64,000 nt of DNA. It comes from Plantago ovata. Its lineage: Eukaryota > Streptophyta > Magnoliopsida > Lamiales > Plantaginaceae. Below, piece by piece: positions 11,953 to 24,496 of this stretch. The notes below the pieces were generated by a model, which searched no databases, had not been told where the DNA came from, and was given only the letters and a program-made list of their open reading frames with translations. The stretch spans positions 52,984,425 through 53,048,424 of the forward strand of contig CM051457.1 in assembly GCA_028274465.1 (NCBI GenBank), read 5' to 3'. The position numbers and the translations under genes were made by a program. How positions within the stretch are numbered: position 1 is the first letter of the stretch; each line of letters begins with the position of its first letter.

Positions 11953-13210
11953 ATGTCGACCAACAATGATGATAACCGTCGTCCAGAAGATGGTGACGAC
12001 AATCGCACTGAAGAAGAACGCCGTGCTGATGAACGTCGTGCTGCGGAATTACATCACATTGAAGAATTGCGTCGCGCTGAGCAGTTGATTCAGGCTGAGG
12101 CCGAGCGCCACCGTACAGACGAAGAAAATCGGCGTCGAGCTGGTGATGATGATAGGGAAAACCGCCGTGTTGTACCACCGAGAGCGGTTACTGATGATCC
12201 TCATTCACCGTACTATCTCCATCCATCCGATCAGCCTGGCATTGCAATTACTTTACAGCCACTTACTGCAACGAATTATACGTCTTGGAGTAAAAGCATT
12301 CTAATGGCGTTCTTCGTCAAAAATAAGAGCGGTTTTCTGGACGGTACTATCTCTCCTCCCAATGTTATTCTTAATCCAGTACTGTATAATGCTTGGGTGC
12401 GTGCCAACAACTTAGTGTTAATTTGGTTATTGAATTCTTGTTCTGATGAAATTCGCCAAAGTGTGATTTCTTTTACTATTGCTCGAGATTTATGGGTTGA
12501 GTTGCATACACGATTCACTAAGAGTGATGGACCAAGGGCATTGACACTTGAGAGATCTTTAGGCTCTATGAAACAAGAAAGTTTGTCTGTTTCATCTTAC
12601 TATGGAAAATTTAAGAGTATTTGGGATGAATATATTAGTTTGCGTCCTATACCAAGATGTACCTGTGGTGGCCTAGCAGAAATGCAATTGTTGCAGCAAC
12701 GTGATTCGGTTATTAAGTTCTTGGTTGTGCTAAATGATTCCTATGGCACTATAAGGAGTCAACTGATGATGCAATCTCCTGTACCAACATTGAGTCAAGT
12801 ATATGCAGTTGTCATTCAAGAAGAAATCCAGAGAAATCTGCAAACATTGAGTACTAGTTCTGGCCAAGAAGGAATGGCGATGTCAGTCACCAAGCATCAA
12901 GATAACACCAATTCCATGGCTTGTCTAGCTAAGAACAGTCATTTCAAAGCTGTTGCCAAGGAAAAGAACCGACCTAAGTGCTCTTACTGTGGTTTTTCTG
13001 GTCATACACACAAGAATTGCTACCAAGTTATTGGATACCCTCCTGGTTGAGATGGTCCAAAAGGCCAAAGGAAAATCAATCAACCAGCAACACAAGGCCA
13101 AGCTCATGCGGCTGAGAATTCTCATGTAGCTGCAGGTTCCAATTCTTCATTTGAAGATATGTCTCCAGAACTCTATAACCAGTTTCTTCAATACCAAATT
13201 TCAAGCTCAG
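11953..13210 (+). pseudogene. Copia gag region
   Basis: A Glu/Arg-rich N terminus is followed by a copia-type gag domain. Recognisable parts are LTATNYTSWSKSILMAF, the phrase ARDLWVELHTRF, and SVSSYYGKFKSIWDEY with the downstream CTCGG. The C-terminal zinc knuckle is CSYCGFSGHTHKNC (C-x2-C-x4-H-x4-C), which binds the element's RNA. This is a retroelement fossil; no host function is implied. Confidence 0.85.
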
Positions 13211-16200
13211 ATGAGTAATTCTGGTGGCTCTAATCATGGAACTCATTACGTTGCTGTGGCTATTTCTGAGCATATGCCATCTACTACTCATGATGCTTCT
13301 ACTTCAGCTTCCAAGACAGGTTATGCTTTATCTTCTGTATCTATTAATAAGTCTAAATGGATTTTAGATACAGGTGCTACTGACCACATGGTTTGTGATA
13401 TTTCTCTATTCACATCCACTTTGAAGGATGTACAGGTTAAGATACAACTTCCTACTGGAAGTACAATTACTGCTACCAAATCAGGCCATATACAAGTTTC
13501 TCCAACTTTAACTCTTCACAATGCTTTATTTGTGCCTTCTTTCAGCTTTAATTTAGTATCAGTTCCTCATCTAGCAATGAATGAAAATACAATTTGCTCA
13601 TTTCATGCTACTCACTGTGATATACAGGACAAGGAAACCAAAGGAAAGATTGGTTTTGCTGAGCTTAGAGATGGACTCTATCATTTACACACAGACCATT
13701 ATCACAATGATGCATCTGCTTTTACTGCTGTTAATAAGAAAAGATTTTTAGAGATGGATTCTTCTACACTGTGGCATCTTCGATTAGGTCATGCTCCACT
13801 AGCTAAACTTGTTTCCTCAAATGGATCAAACCTGTAACACTACTTTCAGTGCTTGTGACATTTGCCATTTTTGTAAACAGAAGAAGTTAAGTTTCAATGA
13901 AAGTATTAGTGTTTCTGAAAATTTATTTGATCTCATTCATGTTGATGTATGGGGGCCTTTCCATACAACCTCTTACATTGGCCACAAATACTTTTTAACT
14001 ATAGTGGAGGATAAATCAAGATGCACATGGTTGTATTTGATGAAAAACAAGTCTGAGACCAAAATCCATCTCTTACATTTTTATAACATGATCTTAACTC
14101 AATTCAGCAATAAAATCAAGTGTATTCGAAGTGATAATGGATCTGAATTTATTCTCAATGATTTTTATAGCTCACTTGGAATTATCCATCAAAAATCGTG
14201 TGTTGAAACTCCTCAACAAAATGGTAGGGTTGAGAGAAAGCACCAGCACTTATTACAAGTTGCTAGAGCTCTTCTCTTTCAATCCCAAGTCCCACTTGAA
14301 TATTGGAGTGATTGTGTACTCACAGCCTGCCATATTATCAATAGACTAACCACTCCTGTTTTGCAGAATCAATTAGTCCATATGAGGTTCTATATAACAA
14401 GAAGCCTGATTTGAGTCATTTGCGCGTCTTTGGCTCTCTTTGTTATGCTGCTACACTTACTGCTCATAGGACCAAATTTGATCCAAGAGCAATTAAGTGT
14501 ATCTTGCTTGGATATCCTTTAGGGTATAAAGGATATAAATTGTTAGATCTTGACAGTAGAAAGACTTTCATCTCTAGACATGTTGAATTTATTGAACATG
14601 TTTTTCCTTTTCAGCAGAATTCTATTGATGCAAATCAACATACTTATCATTCTATGTATCCAATGTCTACAAGTTTTCCTTATGAGTTTACCATGCTTAA
14701 TCCTTCTTCTAGTGATTCTTTAGACAACCAGAATACAGAAGATATGGTGATCAATCACATGGATCATGCTGAACAAGAGGAAATTGACATCATACAGCAC
14801 ACTACTCCAGTAGCTGCAACTCCAGTAGACACTGCAGATACTATACAACAAGAACAACTGGAAATTATACAACCTGACTTGATTTCATCAACTCAGACAA
14901 TCCAACATCAACCAGTTCAACAAGCTCAAACTCAGCAAGCTCCAATTCCTGCACCTATTAGAAAATCAACAAGAGTAAAGAATGTCTCTACTCAGCTTTC
15001 AATATATCATTATGATTTGCCTCCTTCTCTTCAAAATGAAAGATCAGTCAATTGTGTAGGCACTACTATACATAAACATATTGATAGATCAGTAGTGAGG
15101 TATCCAATCTGTGATTATTTAAGCACTAACAATCTCTCACATGAGCACAAGTGTTTCACTGCAGCAATTACTGCTATACCTGAACCTAAGAACTATAAGC
15201 AAGCAGTTCAACATGAAGAATGGGTGCAAGCAATGAATTCTGAGTTAGCAGCACTTGAAAGGACCAAAACTTCATTGTATTGGATGCAAATGGGTATATA
15301 AGGTGAAATTCAAGGCTGATGGAAGTATTGAGAGATATAAAGCAAGACTAGTGGCCAAAGGCTACACTCAAGAAAATGGCCTTGATTATTTTGACACTTT
15401 TTCTCCAGTAATTAAGTTAACTACTGTGAGATGTTTGCTTTCTATTGCAGCCGCCAAGAATTGTTATTTACACCAATTGGATGTTAACACTGCTTTCCTT
15501 CATGGAGATTTGTCTGAAGAAGTATATATGACTCCTCCACCAGGATATGACACAGGTGGAACTAACAAAGTGTGCAAACTTGTGAAAAGTTTGTATGGTC
15601 TCAAGCAAGCAAGCCGGCAGTGGTTCTTCAAACTACAAGAGACTCTCATACAAATGGGATATACACAATCAAAAGCTGATACTTCTCTTTTTACTAAACA
15701 GAAAGCTGACAATTTGACAGCTCTCCTTGTCTATGTTGATGACATAATTATTGCAGGTGACAGTTTAGAAGAAATTTCACATGTTAAGAACTTTCTCCAT
15801 CAACAGTTCACTATCAAAGATTTAGGAGAGTTGAGATATATACTTGGAATTGAAGTAGAAAGATCAGAAAAAGGGATAACCATTTGCCAACGCAAATACA
15901 CCCTTGATCTACTCAAAGAGACAGGATACACAGCAGCTAAGCCTGAAGATTTGCCAATGTCTTCCACTATCAAACTAAGCAAGAATGACAAAGATTTGTT
16001 GCCAGATCCACAAATCTATAGAAGACTCATTGGTAAGATGATTTATTTGACAATCACACGACCTGACTTAGCTTTTTCATTGCAGACACTCAGTCAATTC
16101 ATGAGTTGTCCGACCCACAAACATCTAGAAGCAGCTCATCACATCCTCAGATATTTGAAAAAGACACCTGGACAAGGAGTTTACTATCCTGCAGACAGTG

Positions 16201-16610
16201 ATTTCAAACTTCGCGCATTCACTGACAGTGATCATGGATCATGTGAGGACACCAGAAGAAGCATAACAGGATATGCCATTTTCTTGGTAGGATCTCTCAT
16301 CTCTTGGAAATCAAAGAAGCAAGCAACTGTCAGCAAATCAAGTGCTGAGGCGGAGTACCGAGCAGCTGCAATTACAACTTGTGAAATACAGTGGCTCAAG
16401 TATCTTTTGAAAGACTTCTGCATCGATCATTCTACACCGGCGACCTTATACACTGATAGTTTGTCAGCATACTACCGACACACAATCCGGTTCAACATGA
16501 ACGCACAAAGCATATTGAGATCGACTGTCACGTCATCAGAGAACGAATCCTCAACAACACCATCCAGTTATTGCATATTTCCAGCGTCGATCAACTTGCA
16601 GACATTATGA
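13211..16610 (+). pseudogene. Copia pol region (protease, integrase, RT, RNase H)
   Basis: Domain order is standard for Ty1/copia. The protease active site is WILDTGATDHMV. A GAG-pre-integrase segment has LWHLRLGHAP. The integrase core has DVWGPF and IRSDNGSEF followed by QQNGRVERKH. Reverse transcriptase shows LDVNTAFLHGDLSEEVYM and the YVDD box in LLVYVDDIIIAG. RNase H shows DSDHGSCEDTRRSITGY and SSAEAEYRA. All domains are recognisable, but the region carries a few breaks, so it is treated as a fossil. Confidence 0.9.
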
Positions 16611-16692
16611 CTAAACCGTTGGTTCTCCCTTTATTTACACGTTTTACTACTAAGTTGGGCCTTCTCAACATCCATGCTCAACTTACGGGGGA

Positions 16693-16976
16693 TGTGAGCA
16701 AGCGACGTCGGACGAATTACGGAGAATTGAGGAACGACGCATTGCAAAAGAGAAAACAGAGAATTAGGAAATTAGGCATTGTAGTAGTACAGTGTGCATT
16801 AAGTGTAGTACTCTTCGGTTATAGTAGTTAGACTACTATATAAACAGAGCTAGCTTAGCTTATTAATCATCTTTTACATTTCTTAATTTTACTCTCCAAA
16901 ATTCAAGATCTTGTATCATTCGGATTGTAATTGTATCGTTGATTCACTTTATCAATACAATTCCAATTCTCTTATA
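16693..16976 (+). repeat. 3' LTR of copia element
   Basis: It is co-linear with the 5' LTR with five substitutions and no length change. It is preceded by the tract ACGGGGGA (16685-16692), the likely polypurine primer. Confidence 0.9.
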
Positions 16977-16981
16977 GCGAG

Positions 16982-17880
16982 AGCGGGAGCGGTGACAAGG
17001 GGTGCCGGCGGAGGCGTAAGTTTTACCATTTTTCAAGTTTTGCCCCCCCCCCACCCCAATATTTCTTAGCTAATATTTATGATTTTTCAATTTCGTTATA
17101 GGTAAATTGTACGATTTTTCAAGTTTTGGCGTCCTGAACTTAAAAAAGATCATATATGTGTAATTTTGCTCCCCCAACACCAATTCCTGGCTCCGGCCCT
17201 GCTAAGGGTTAAATTTTCATCATGCATTCTTTAGCCAAGAATATATTAAAATACGAATTTATGAATGTTGTTATGTAACGATATATTATTGTTGCCATAT
17301 ACCAACTCTTTTAGTTCTCAGTTGTTTTACTTAATTAGTTCCAAAATTTATAAACTAAAACAATGAAGAATATGGGAGGATAAAGACTTTCAATGAAAAA
17401 AAAAAATCGTTACGTTTGATATCATGAAAAAGTTAAGTGTAGGGTAATTTTGAAGCTAAGGCAACTCGATAACTACCATCTTCACTTTGCTCCTCCAGCT
17501 GTTTTACCACTTGGTCACCATTATAAAATCCGTTTTGAAGTTTATTTTCTATCTTTTCAATTTCATTACAGAGGGAGGTAAACAGATGTAAAATTGCTAA
17601 TTATACTTTTTCTTTTTTTTTTTTTTTTTTTTAAACAACTAATTATACTAGTAATATTCAGTCAAGTCACTAAGGGTTAAAGAACCTTTCCCCTTATAGT
17701 AATTTTAAGGAAGGAACAGATTCCCACGTGTCGATCATCTACTGACGGCGTATCATTTGTAATAACCTTTGAAACTGTTATTTTCAAATGACACTTCAGT
17801 CCTCGAGTTTGTAAATTGTTAACTTAAAAAACTCCACTTGTTCATACTTTTTCGGAATGAACATTTAAGTATTCACTTGT
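16982..17880. other. Intergenic DNA upstream of the MADS-box gene
   Basis: It contains a C run (about 17043-17052), A and T runs (about 17397-17407 and 17609-17632) and no ORF of note. The phrase CCTGGCTCCGGCCCTG near 17187-17203 is common in dispersed plant repeats, so 16982-17215 may be repeat-derived. A G-box/ABRE-like CCACGTGTC lies near 17725. Confidence 0.5.
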
Positions 17881-18130
17881 TTATAAAAAGGTCTTGACTT
17901 TGCTACCAAAGCTCAGCTCCTCTATAACATTTCCCAAATTCTTTCGTCCTATCAAATTTCAGCCTTCATTTGCAAGCCAAAAGGTGAGTTTAATTAGCTT
18001 GATTAATTTCTCTCTAACAACAGTTTACATTGTAAATGTTGGTTTGGTTCCTAGATCTAACAAGAGTTTGTGTATGCATTTGCAGATAAGTACAAACCCT
18101 ATAAATAATATCAATCTGAGCAAGAAGAAG
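17725..18130 (+). promoter_or_regulatory. Promoter and 5'UTR of the MADS-box gene
   Basis: A TATA box, TTATAAAAAG, lies at 17881-17890, about 240 bp before the start codon. A G-box/ABRE-like CCACGTGTC lies about 155 bp further upstream. A plausible 5'UTR intron runs from AAG|GTGAGT (17984) to TTTGCAG (18085), so the mature leader would be short. The same reading frame is open upstream of the ATG, but the MADS domain defines the start at 18131. The transcript start is inferred. Confidence 0.6.
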
Positions 18131-21100
18131 ATGGGAAGAGGAAAGATTGCGATCGAAAGGATAGACAACTCGACGAGCAGGCAAGTTACCTTCTCCAAGC
18201 GAAGGAGTGGACTTCTGAAGAAGGCGAAGGAGCTCGCGATCCTTTGTGATGCTCAAGTTGGAGTTATTATCTTTTCCAGTACCGGAAAACTCTATGAATT
18301 TTCAAGCGCTAGGTATGAACAATTGTAAAAGTTTTTACAGTTTTTCATTTCTTTATGTTGCACTTAATTTCTCATACATTGTATGAGCAACCTAAAACTA
18401 GTCCAGTTCAAGAGAGTCAGATTTTTATTTTCATGTAATTATATTAAGAAATTTGATCCCTATATACAGAGTTTTCTTCAATTAGAGGGAAGTTAAAAAA
18501 TTCGATTGGATTTTTTGCTAGAGAATATAACTATAGAACGTGTCAATTATCACATTCCAGATATAGCACTAAAAGTAGTAAATAACTGTAGTACTGTATT
18601 CTGTATGTTGTCTGTGTATTTGATACATTTATTACTACTTATATATTGAGTAGAAATTAAAATCTACATAATTAATTTTTAATTGGGAAGCATACATGAA
18701 AAAACGAGGTTCCTATTTAAAATAATTCCAAACAATCATATTTTTGCTTCATGCATCTGAATGAACTGAAAAACATTCATGTTTTCTCCCTATTAGTTTT
18801 AGAATCACACACACATTGATAAAATTTTAATATGGTTTGAATTTTATGGTTATTACTAAAGATAGCCTACATGAGGGGAGCACCATATTCCATATATACT
18901 TCATCATCTCTAACTCTCACACATGTATATAAAGGGTAAAATTAAACTTATATGGGGATCATATGGATGAAGCCTTAATCATGCGAGAGGAAAAGGTTAA
19001 AGTATTGCACACAATAGTAGTTAAATTCATGTATCTTTGATTGAATCAGTTTCATATAGCATGCTTACTTACGTTTTTGTCTTTATCGTGTTCTAAATTT
19101 GTGATTGGAACTTGAACTTACAGAATAGCTCCACATAATCATAAATTACATTTGTCTTTCCTATTAAGGATTTGCTGCATTCTTCGTATTGTTGGATTGG
19201 ATTGTAAATATCCATTGTGACTTAATAATGAATGAATGAGAATATTCATGATGATAAGATATGCTTGCTGATGCATTTTGATTAACCTTAGCAGCATGAA
19301 ATCACTGATTGAACAATACACTCGAAGAAAAGGACAGCATAATCAGCTGCTGAATCCCGAATCAGAGGTTAAGGTATACAAATCTTATGCTTGAACTGGT
19401 GAATGATGCTGCATAAGCATACACCTCTTATGTTTTTACTATGATTGCTTAGCATACAATTTATTGAAGTATATATGAAACTTATTACCTGGACTAACTG
19501 AAGTAGATTTAGTGACTGCAATTCATCTGCATTACTTTAAACAATTACAAGATGTTTTTCAAGTGATGTGGATAAATACCATCAATACAAGGTCTAAGGA
19601 TTGCGCATAAACCTAGTTTGCGTGATAAATTTTCATTGAATGAAATTAAGCCCCATACTGGCGCTACTTCTGAAGGAATTGAATGCATAGTAGTACTGTT
19701 AGCCTACAAGGCATTGCAGTGTGCTTAAAACATCATTTAACTTCTATCTTTTGATGGAACTGAGATCAAAGAGTATTCCAAGGTACTGCTGGTTTTAACA
19801 TGAACGAACTATCTTTTAATGGAATTATGTGACAACGAATAGAAGCATGAATATGGCTCAGTTTTCCTATAGGCAAACAAGGCCGGAATTCGAGAAGCAA
19901 AACATGATTAATTTTGTACCTTATTCTCTGTCAGGCAGATTAATGAAGAACTAGTAAATAAATATAAGATGTGAGTGTCATATATATATATAGAGATTGA
20001 GAGAAGCCGTATATTGCACTGTTCAGCATAATTCCATTAGAAGATGGTTTGTTTATGTTGGTCCCAACATTATATTTGGAATCCGGAAATTAAACTCCAA
20101 AATTGAAGAAACAATAGAGAAAGAGATTTTAGTAAAATTAGTGTATAAGTTGATGTGATATAATGAACCTTACTGGAAGTCATGTATGGTAGTGGAAGAA
20201 CAATTTTGATATAATAATCCAATATTTTAACATGAATATACCTTATGGAACCCTGTAAAATTAACCCCACACACACAAAAAAAAAAAATAATAATAAAAA
20301 TAAAATAAAATAAAATACTAACATATAAAAAATATATACATGAAATAGAACATTACAAATTTTGGCACATAATTTATATATGGAATTGTACAAATTAACC
20401 TCGAATATTAGATTGACTCTATAGCTCATGAGTTGGTAAAGGATATTTCTCAAACATCACAGTTTGTACTCCATGTTCATCTAACTTACAGTTATACTTG
20501 TTAGTTTTGGCAAACGGAGGCAGCGGCTTTAAGGCAACAGTTACAGGATTTGCAAGAAAGACATCGGTAACTTGCTCTACATATCCTTTCTATATTTCGC
20601 TATTTCTTGTAAATGTTAAACTCAATCACACATCGCTTGAGAGTAGGACCTCAATTCAACATATAACATTGAATAACCTTCTCCCCTTATATGGGATTTT
20701 AAGGGTTTCTCCCCTTACATAGGATTTTAAGGGGAAGATGACCCAATTCTAATATGGTATCAAAGCAGGCCCAAGTCGATTATGGTTGTTAACCATGTTG
20801 GGTTTGAGCCGATGTATATTCCGGCATTTATTGTCTACGTTGTAGACCTGATGTTCATACCGGGCTATACGTGAGGGGCATGTTAAACCCCATCCCACAT
20901 TGCTTGAGAGTAGGAACTCAATTCAACATATAATATTTAATAACCTTCTCCCCTTACAAGACCTTTTAAGGGGAAGATTCTTCCCTTACAATACATTTTA
21001 AAGGGGGAGATGACCCAATTCTAATCTAATAGTAAATTGTAATGCTGTCTCGGCCTATGTTCTAGTTTTTTTTTTCCTGCAGTTCTGCCCTAAACTGGAG

Positions 21101-22022
21101 TAAAAAAAAAAACTTTTTTGAAGTAATTTGAAGAAGAAATTAAACTTCATGAGGACTTCTGAGAGTCGAATTAATACTTGCACAGTTGCACCAATATAAT
21201 TATATATATACCTTAGCTTGTCTTCTTATTATGATTAACACTCCATATGAGCCAGGAAGTTGATGGGACAAGAACTTTATGGCTTGAGTGTTAGAGAGCT
21301 ACAAAAACTAGAAAACCAACTGGAGACAAGTGCTCGTAGTGTCCGCGTGAAGAAAGTATATGAATACCTCTTCTCTAACCTTACAGTTTTTCATTTTGCC
21401 GGTTCTTATCTTCAATGTCTTACTGTTGGGGATATATGGTTATACAGGAACAGTTACTATCTGAAGAAATTCAGGAGCTAAATAGAAAGGTACATCATAC
21501 ATCTAGCTCACGCAACAAATTGTAAATTTAAACGAATGATCATTTGGTTGATATACTGAGAGATGCTTATTAATTGAACACTTATAATTTCAGGGGAATC
21601 AGATCCATCAAGAGAATCTAGAGCTCTATGAGAAGGTAAAACTCATTGAAAAAGAAAACAAGGAATTGTATAGAAAGGTACTCTAGCTGCCTTGGTAAAG
21701 GAACTTAATTACCACAGACTTGTATGTAAGCTATAAACTCTATCCTGACCAATATTTAACTGTGTTGCGCAGGCTTATGGCACAAGGGATATAACTACAC
21801 CGAGTGGAACTACTTTGAGTCCGTTTGGATTCACAATCAGTACCACGGAGCTACATGGGCCAATCCAGCTTCAACTAAGCCAGCCTGCAATTGAAACACC
21901 AGACAGAGCAACAGAATCAAGGTAATTAAAACTAGATTGTTTATCCTTGAGCACACAGACATTGCGTATGAAATTTACAAATTTTTGTTCATTGTGACAG
22001 GTCTCATCAAAAGAGAACTTGA
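18131..22022 (+). CDS. AGL17-like: AGL17/ANR1-clade MIKC-type MADS-box transcription factor
   Basis: I read eight coding exons: 18131-18312, 19295-19373, 20505-20566, 21256-21355, 21448-21489, 21594-21677, 21773-21921 and 22001-22022. The lengths (182, 79, 62, 100, 42, 84, 149, 22) are those of MIKC MADS genes, every junction is GT-AG and the phases join to 720 nt, or 239 residues plus stop. Residues 1-60 are the MADS DNA-binding domain, starting [20 protein letters not shown]. The I region follows, then the K box from [12 protein letters not shown] through [11 protein letters not shown], then a C-terminal tail with IQLQLSQP. The pattern [13 protein letters not shown] with [12 protein letters not shown] points to the AGL17/AGL21/ANR1 clade. 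Members act as nuclear DNA-binding dimers, and known ones work in root nitrate responses or flowering. No break is seen. Intron 3 holds a TRIM retroelement. Expression is not shown by sequence. Confidence 0.93.
20268..20318. repeat. Low-complexity A-rich/CA repeat in intron 2
   Basis: A short CA run leads into A runs and AATAA/AAAAT units. It is a simple repeat with no coding content. Confidence 0.8.
20614..21031 (+). mobile_element. TRIM retroelement in MADS-box intron 3
   Basis: Two direct terminal repeats of about 141 and 151 bp (20614-20754 and 20881-21031) both start TGTTAAAC and share TTGAGAGTAGGA and ACCTTCTCCCCTTA. They flank a core of only 126 bp. The core starts with TGGTATCAAAGC (20755-20766), a Met-tRNA primer site, and ends with the purine tract GTGAGGGGCA before the second repeat. 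A perfect 5-bp duplication GTAAA flanks the unit (20609-20613 and 21032-21036). No coding capacity. It lies in sense orientation within the intron and does not touch the splice sites. Confidence 0.88.
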
Positions 22023-23533
22023 AGGATTTATCGACTGTTTTCCAGGTAAAGTAATCAACTAGTATGCAAAAACGACCAGCGATTTAATGGACAAGGATTA
22101 ACCAACGGTGCACCAGCTGCATGCAGTGCAGAGTGAGGTTCAGTTGTGTACCTGACTGGTGTTAATGTATCTAAAAAATCTAATTAATTAATTCCAAGTA
22201 TTTTCGTCTAGCTAGTGTCCATTATGATCATATATATTCATCTGTTGTGGACTGTGGTGACAGATACTCTTTTGTTAAACATATAATTAATATAATTAGA
22301 CAGCCAACATGTTAAGACTAATTAAGAGTATTTTTTGAGTAATAAAGAAAAAGGTCTAATGTATAAGTAATTAAAACTATTAGTGGAAGGGTGTATGTTT
22401 ATATGTACTACGTGGAGATTGAGAATTTACTTAAAATTTGGCTTTTGGTTTCCATGCACTTTGGAAAAGACCAAGGAGTATGCATGTGGTCTCCCATGGT
22501 TTCAAATATTGGCTGAAATTGAGCTGGAATGAACATGGAACTCATTTTAATTGACATTTCTCCCTTTGTAAATTTTATTGGGTTGTAGATCGACGGTGGT
22601 AGATAGTTACATGTTCATCATTGTATTTGTAAACCTAGACCCTAGTACTAAATCACACCATAGCTAGCAGACGAATGCATATTGACAGTAGGATAAAGAT
22701 TCACAACACTCCCAAAGTTTGGTTGTACTTGTTTGTCATTCCGGGTGCGCATAGGATTCGATCGAATTAACCGAACCTATTTTTAAGATTTTTTCAAATT
22801 CAAATAGAAAATCTATAAATCTCTAATCCAATTCGAAGTTCCTGCACGATCGGATTCGGATTAATCTGGTATCGGATCGGTTTTTAACCGCATGGATATC
22901 CGATACTCTAAAAAATATATCAACATAACCTATATTTTTTTCAACTTTTCGCTTTTTCTTTTTTTACTTTGTCAAAATTCAACATTAAATAAAAGATATA
23001 CTCCAACGAGTAATAAAAGTGACACAACACGATAATTCAACGACATAAAATACTACTTTCATGTTTGCGAATGACAGTCGAATGGAAAATAAATTAAATA
23101 TACTTCAAAATTTTACATCTAAGTCTTGGGAATTTATTCTTATTATATATAGTAGTATAATAATATGCAAATAAAGGTGCGTTTGTGCGAGTGAAGGTAC
23201 AAACGGCTTCTCCGTCTTTTTCGGCTGCTCGGGTGCGTGACTCCACGTCATATATACATAGTTACATACTACTATGTTATGAATCTACTACTGTGCTACT
23301 TTAAATGTAACTGCTACCGCTATGCTATGAATTACTAGCTAGCTACTGACATGACTAGAGAGAAAAACTAACTTTACTTTTCTATTGATCATCAAACTTG
23401 TTATTGCTCAATTGAGCTACAGGAGATATTTAAAGGCTCAGACACGAACTAATGCAAAGCGAACTATGACGACTTAAGCTTCGACTCCTAACATTCCAAC
23501 CTCCTTAAGAAAGCTTGTCCTCAAGCTTGTTCT
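22023..23533. other. MADS-box 3'UTR and intergenic DNA
   Basis: A possible polyadenylation signal AATAAA lies at 22341-22346, about 320 bp after the stop codon. The rest is AT-rich. A stretch at about 22740-22920 with repeated ATCGGATTCGGATTAAT-like phrases looks like repeat debris. No gene is recognised. Confidence 0.45.
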
Positions 23534-24250
23534 TCAAACATCAGAGTTGGGAAACTTGATTGCAAATTCAGGAAACATCTCTCTGTATTTTTCAGCTTGA
23601 GCAGCTGCCTCAACAAGCATATCCAAAAGCCTGTCAATCTTCTCATTCTCAGGCACCTTCTCCAAGACTTGAGATACATTTGCTGTGGGACTACTGACTT
23701 TTCCCACCTTCACCCGGACCGGATCTGTTAGGTATTCCTAGCCTAGCTCTTCAATCTCCACATGCATTGTAGCATTAAACAGCAATGTCTGATGCTTCTT
23801 CGGAAGGCTTCGCATTACCTCTCTTATCTGAGGTTCAAACCCCATGTCAAGCATTCGATCAGCTTCGTCAAAGACAACCAAAGCGATCCGAGACAAAGAA
23901 GTATTTCCTTGTTGTAAATGATCACTAAACCTTCCAGGAGTAGCGGCCACTGTATTTACCCCTGCTCGCAACTCAGATCTCTGCTCAAAGATATTGGTGC
24001 CACCCACAACAATTGAAGTTTTAAACAAGTCCAAAGATCGACTGAAGGCCTTGACTTCTTTTTCTATTTGCTGGGCAAGCTCTCTAGTAGGGCAAACACT
24101 AAAGCTAAAGGTCCATCTCCACGCTGAACAGGGAACTGTGCTAGACAATGATGAATCATAGGAAGAGTAAATGCAGTTGTTTTGCCACTGCAAGTTTCAT
24201 GCAAGACATTCCTCCCTTCTTCATACCAAGCTTGTCCACAAGCTACAACC
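23534..24250 (-). pseudogene. DEAD-box RNA helicase pseudogene, N-terminal core only
   Basis: Read from about 24250 down to 23534, the translation contains a changed motif I (CSGKT in place of GSGKT), motif Ia PTRELAQQ, the GG/TPGR region, motif II in VVFDEADRMLDMGFEPQI, and motif III as NAT in place of SAT. It then runs LTDPVRVKVGKVSSPTANVS and NEKIDRLL before ending. The second RecA domain is missing. One frame change near 24080-24120 and one in-frame stop at about 23737-23739 (EELG*EYLTDPV) break it. The copy shows no introns across this length. A functional relative would be a plant ATP-dependent RNA helicase of about 500 or more residues. This is host-derived sequence that no longer encodes a helicase. 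Confidence 0.85.
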
Positions 24251-24338
24251 TTCATCCCTTGTACCAATATTTGAAAAATTGCAGCACTATTCATCGCCAA
24301 GTATCTCTTCAACTCTTTAACATCTTGACTATTTCTTC

Positions 24339-24496
24339 CCTTTCCTCTATCAAAAACAAAGTAGCCAATACACTCCACCAATTTACCAGTTATGCACTTC
24401 CCTCTATCAAACACAAAGGAGCAAGACATTTTATGTACAATCTGCAACAGCATCCACTTTGTCTTACACTTCCCTTTATCAAAAACAAAGTAGCAA
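24339..24496. repeat. Three spaced copies of a 25-30 bp repeat
   Basis: The phrase CCTCTATCAAAAACAAAGTA occurs with small changes at about 24345, 24401 and 24473, spaced 56 and 72 bp apart. In one minus-strand frame each copy reads FVFDRGKC or FVFDKGKC. It lies between the helicase pseudogene and the CACTA terminus. Its origin is unknown. Confidence 0.65.

Larger units (their letters stand above)
11562..16976 (+). mobile_element. Ty1/copia element with short LTRs, near full length
   Basis: Two 284-bp LTRs (11562-11845 and 16693-16976) are flanked by a perfect 5-bp target duplication GCGAG (11557-11561 and 16977-16981). By direct comparison the LTRs differ at 5 positions, about 1.8 percent. 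That suggests an age of roughly 0.7 to 1.3 million years under commonly used plant rates. Inside are a primer site next to the left LTR, gag, protease, integrase, reverse transcriptase and RNase H in copia order, and a purine tract before the right LTR. The structure is complete but the coding part has a few breaks. Confidence 0.93.

Noticed and set aside
12276-16423. Minus-strand frames across the copia element
   Set aside because: They are shadows of the plus-strand gag and pol coding.
20070-20453. Minus-strand 127-codon hydrophobic frame
   Set aside because: It lies within MADS-box intron 2 over A-rich simple repeat, giving artificial Leu/Phe/Ile runs.
23534-24250. Functional DEAD-box helicase gene
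   Set aside because: Motif I is changed, there is a frame change and a stop, and the second helicase domain is missing.
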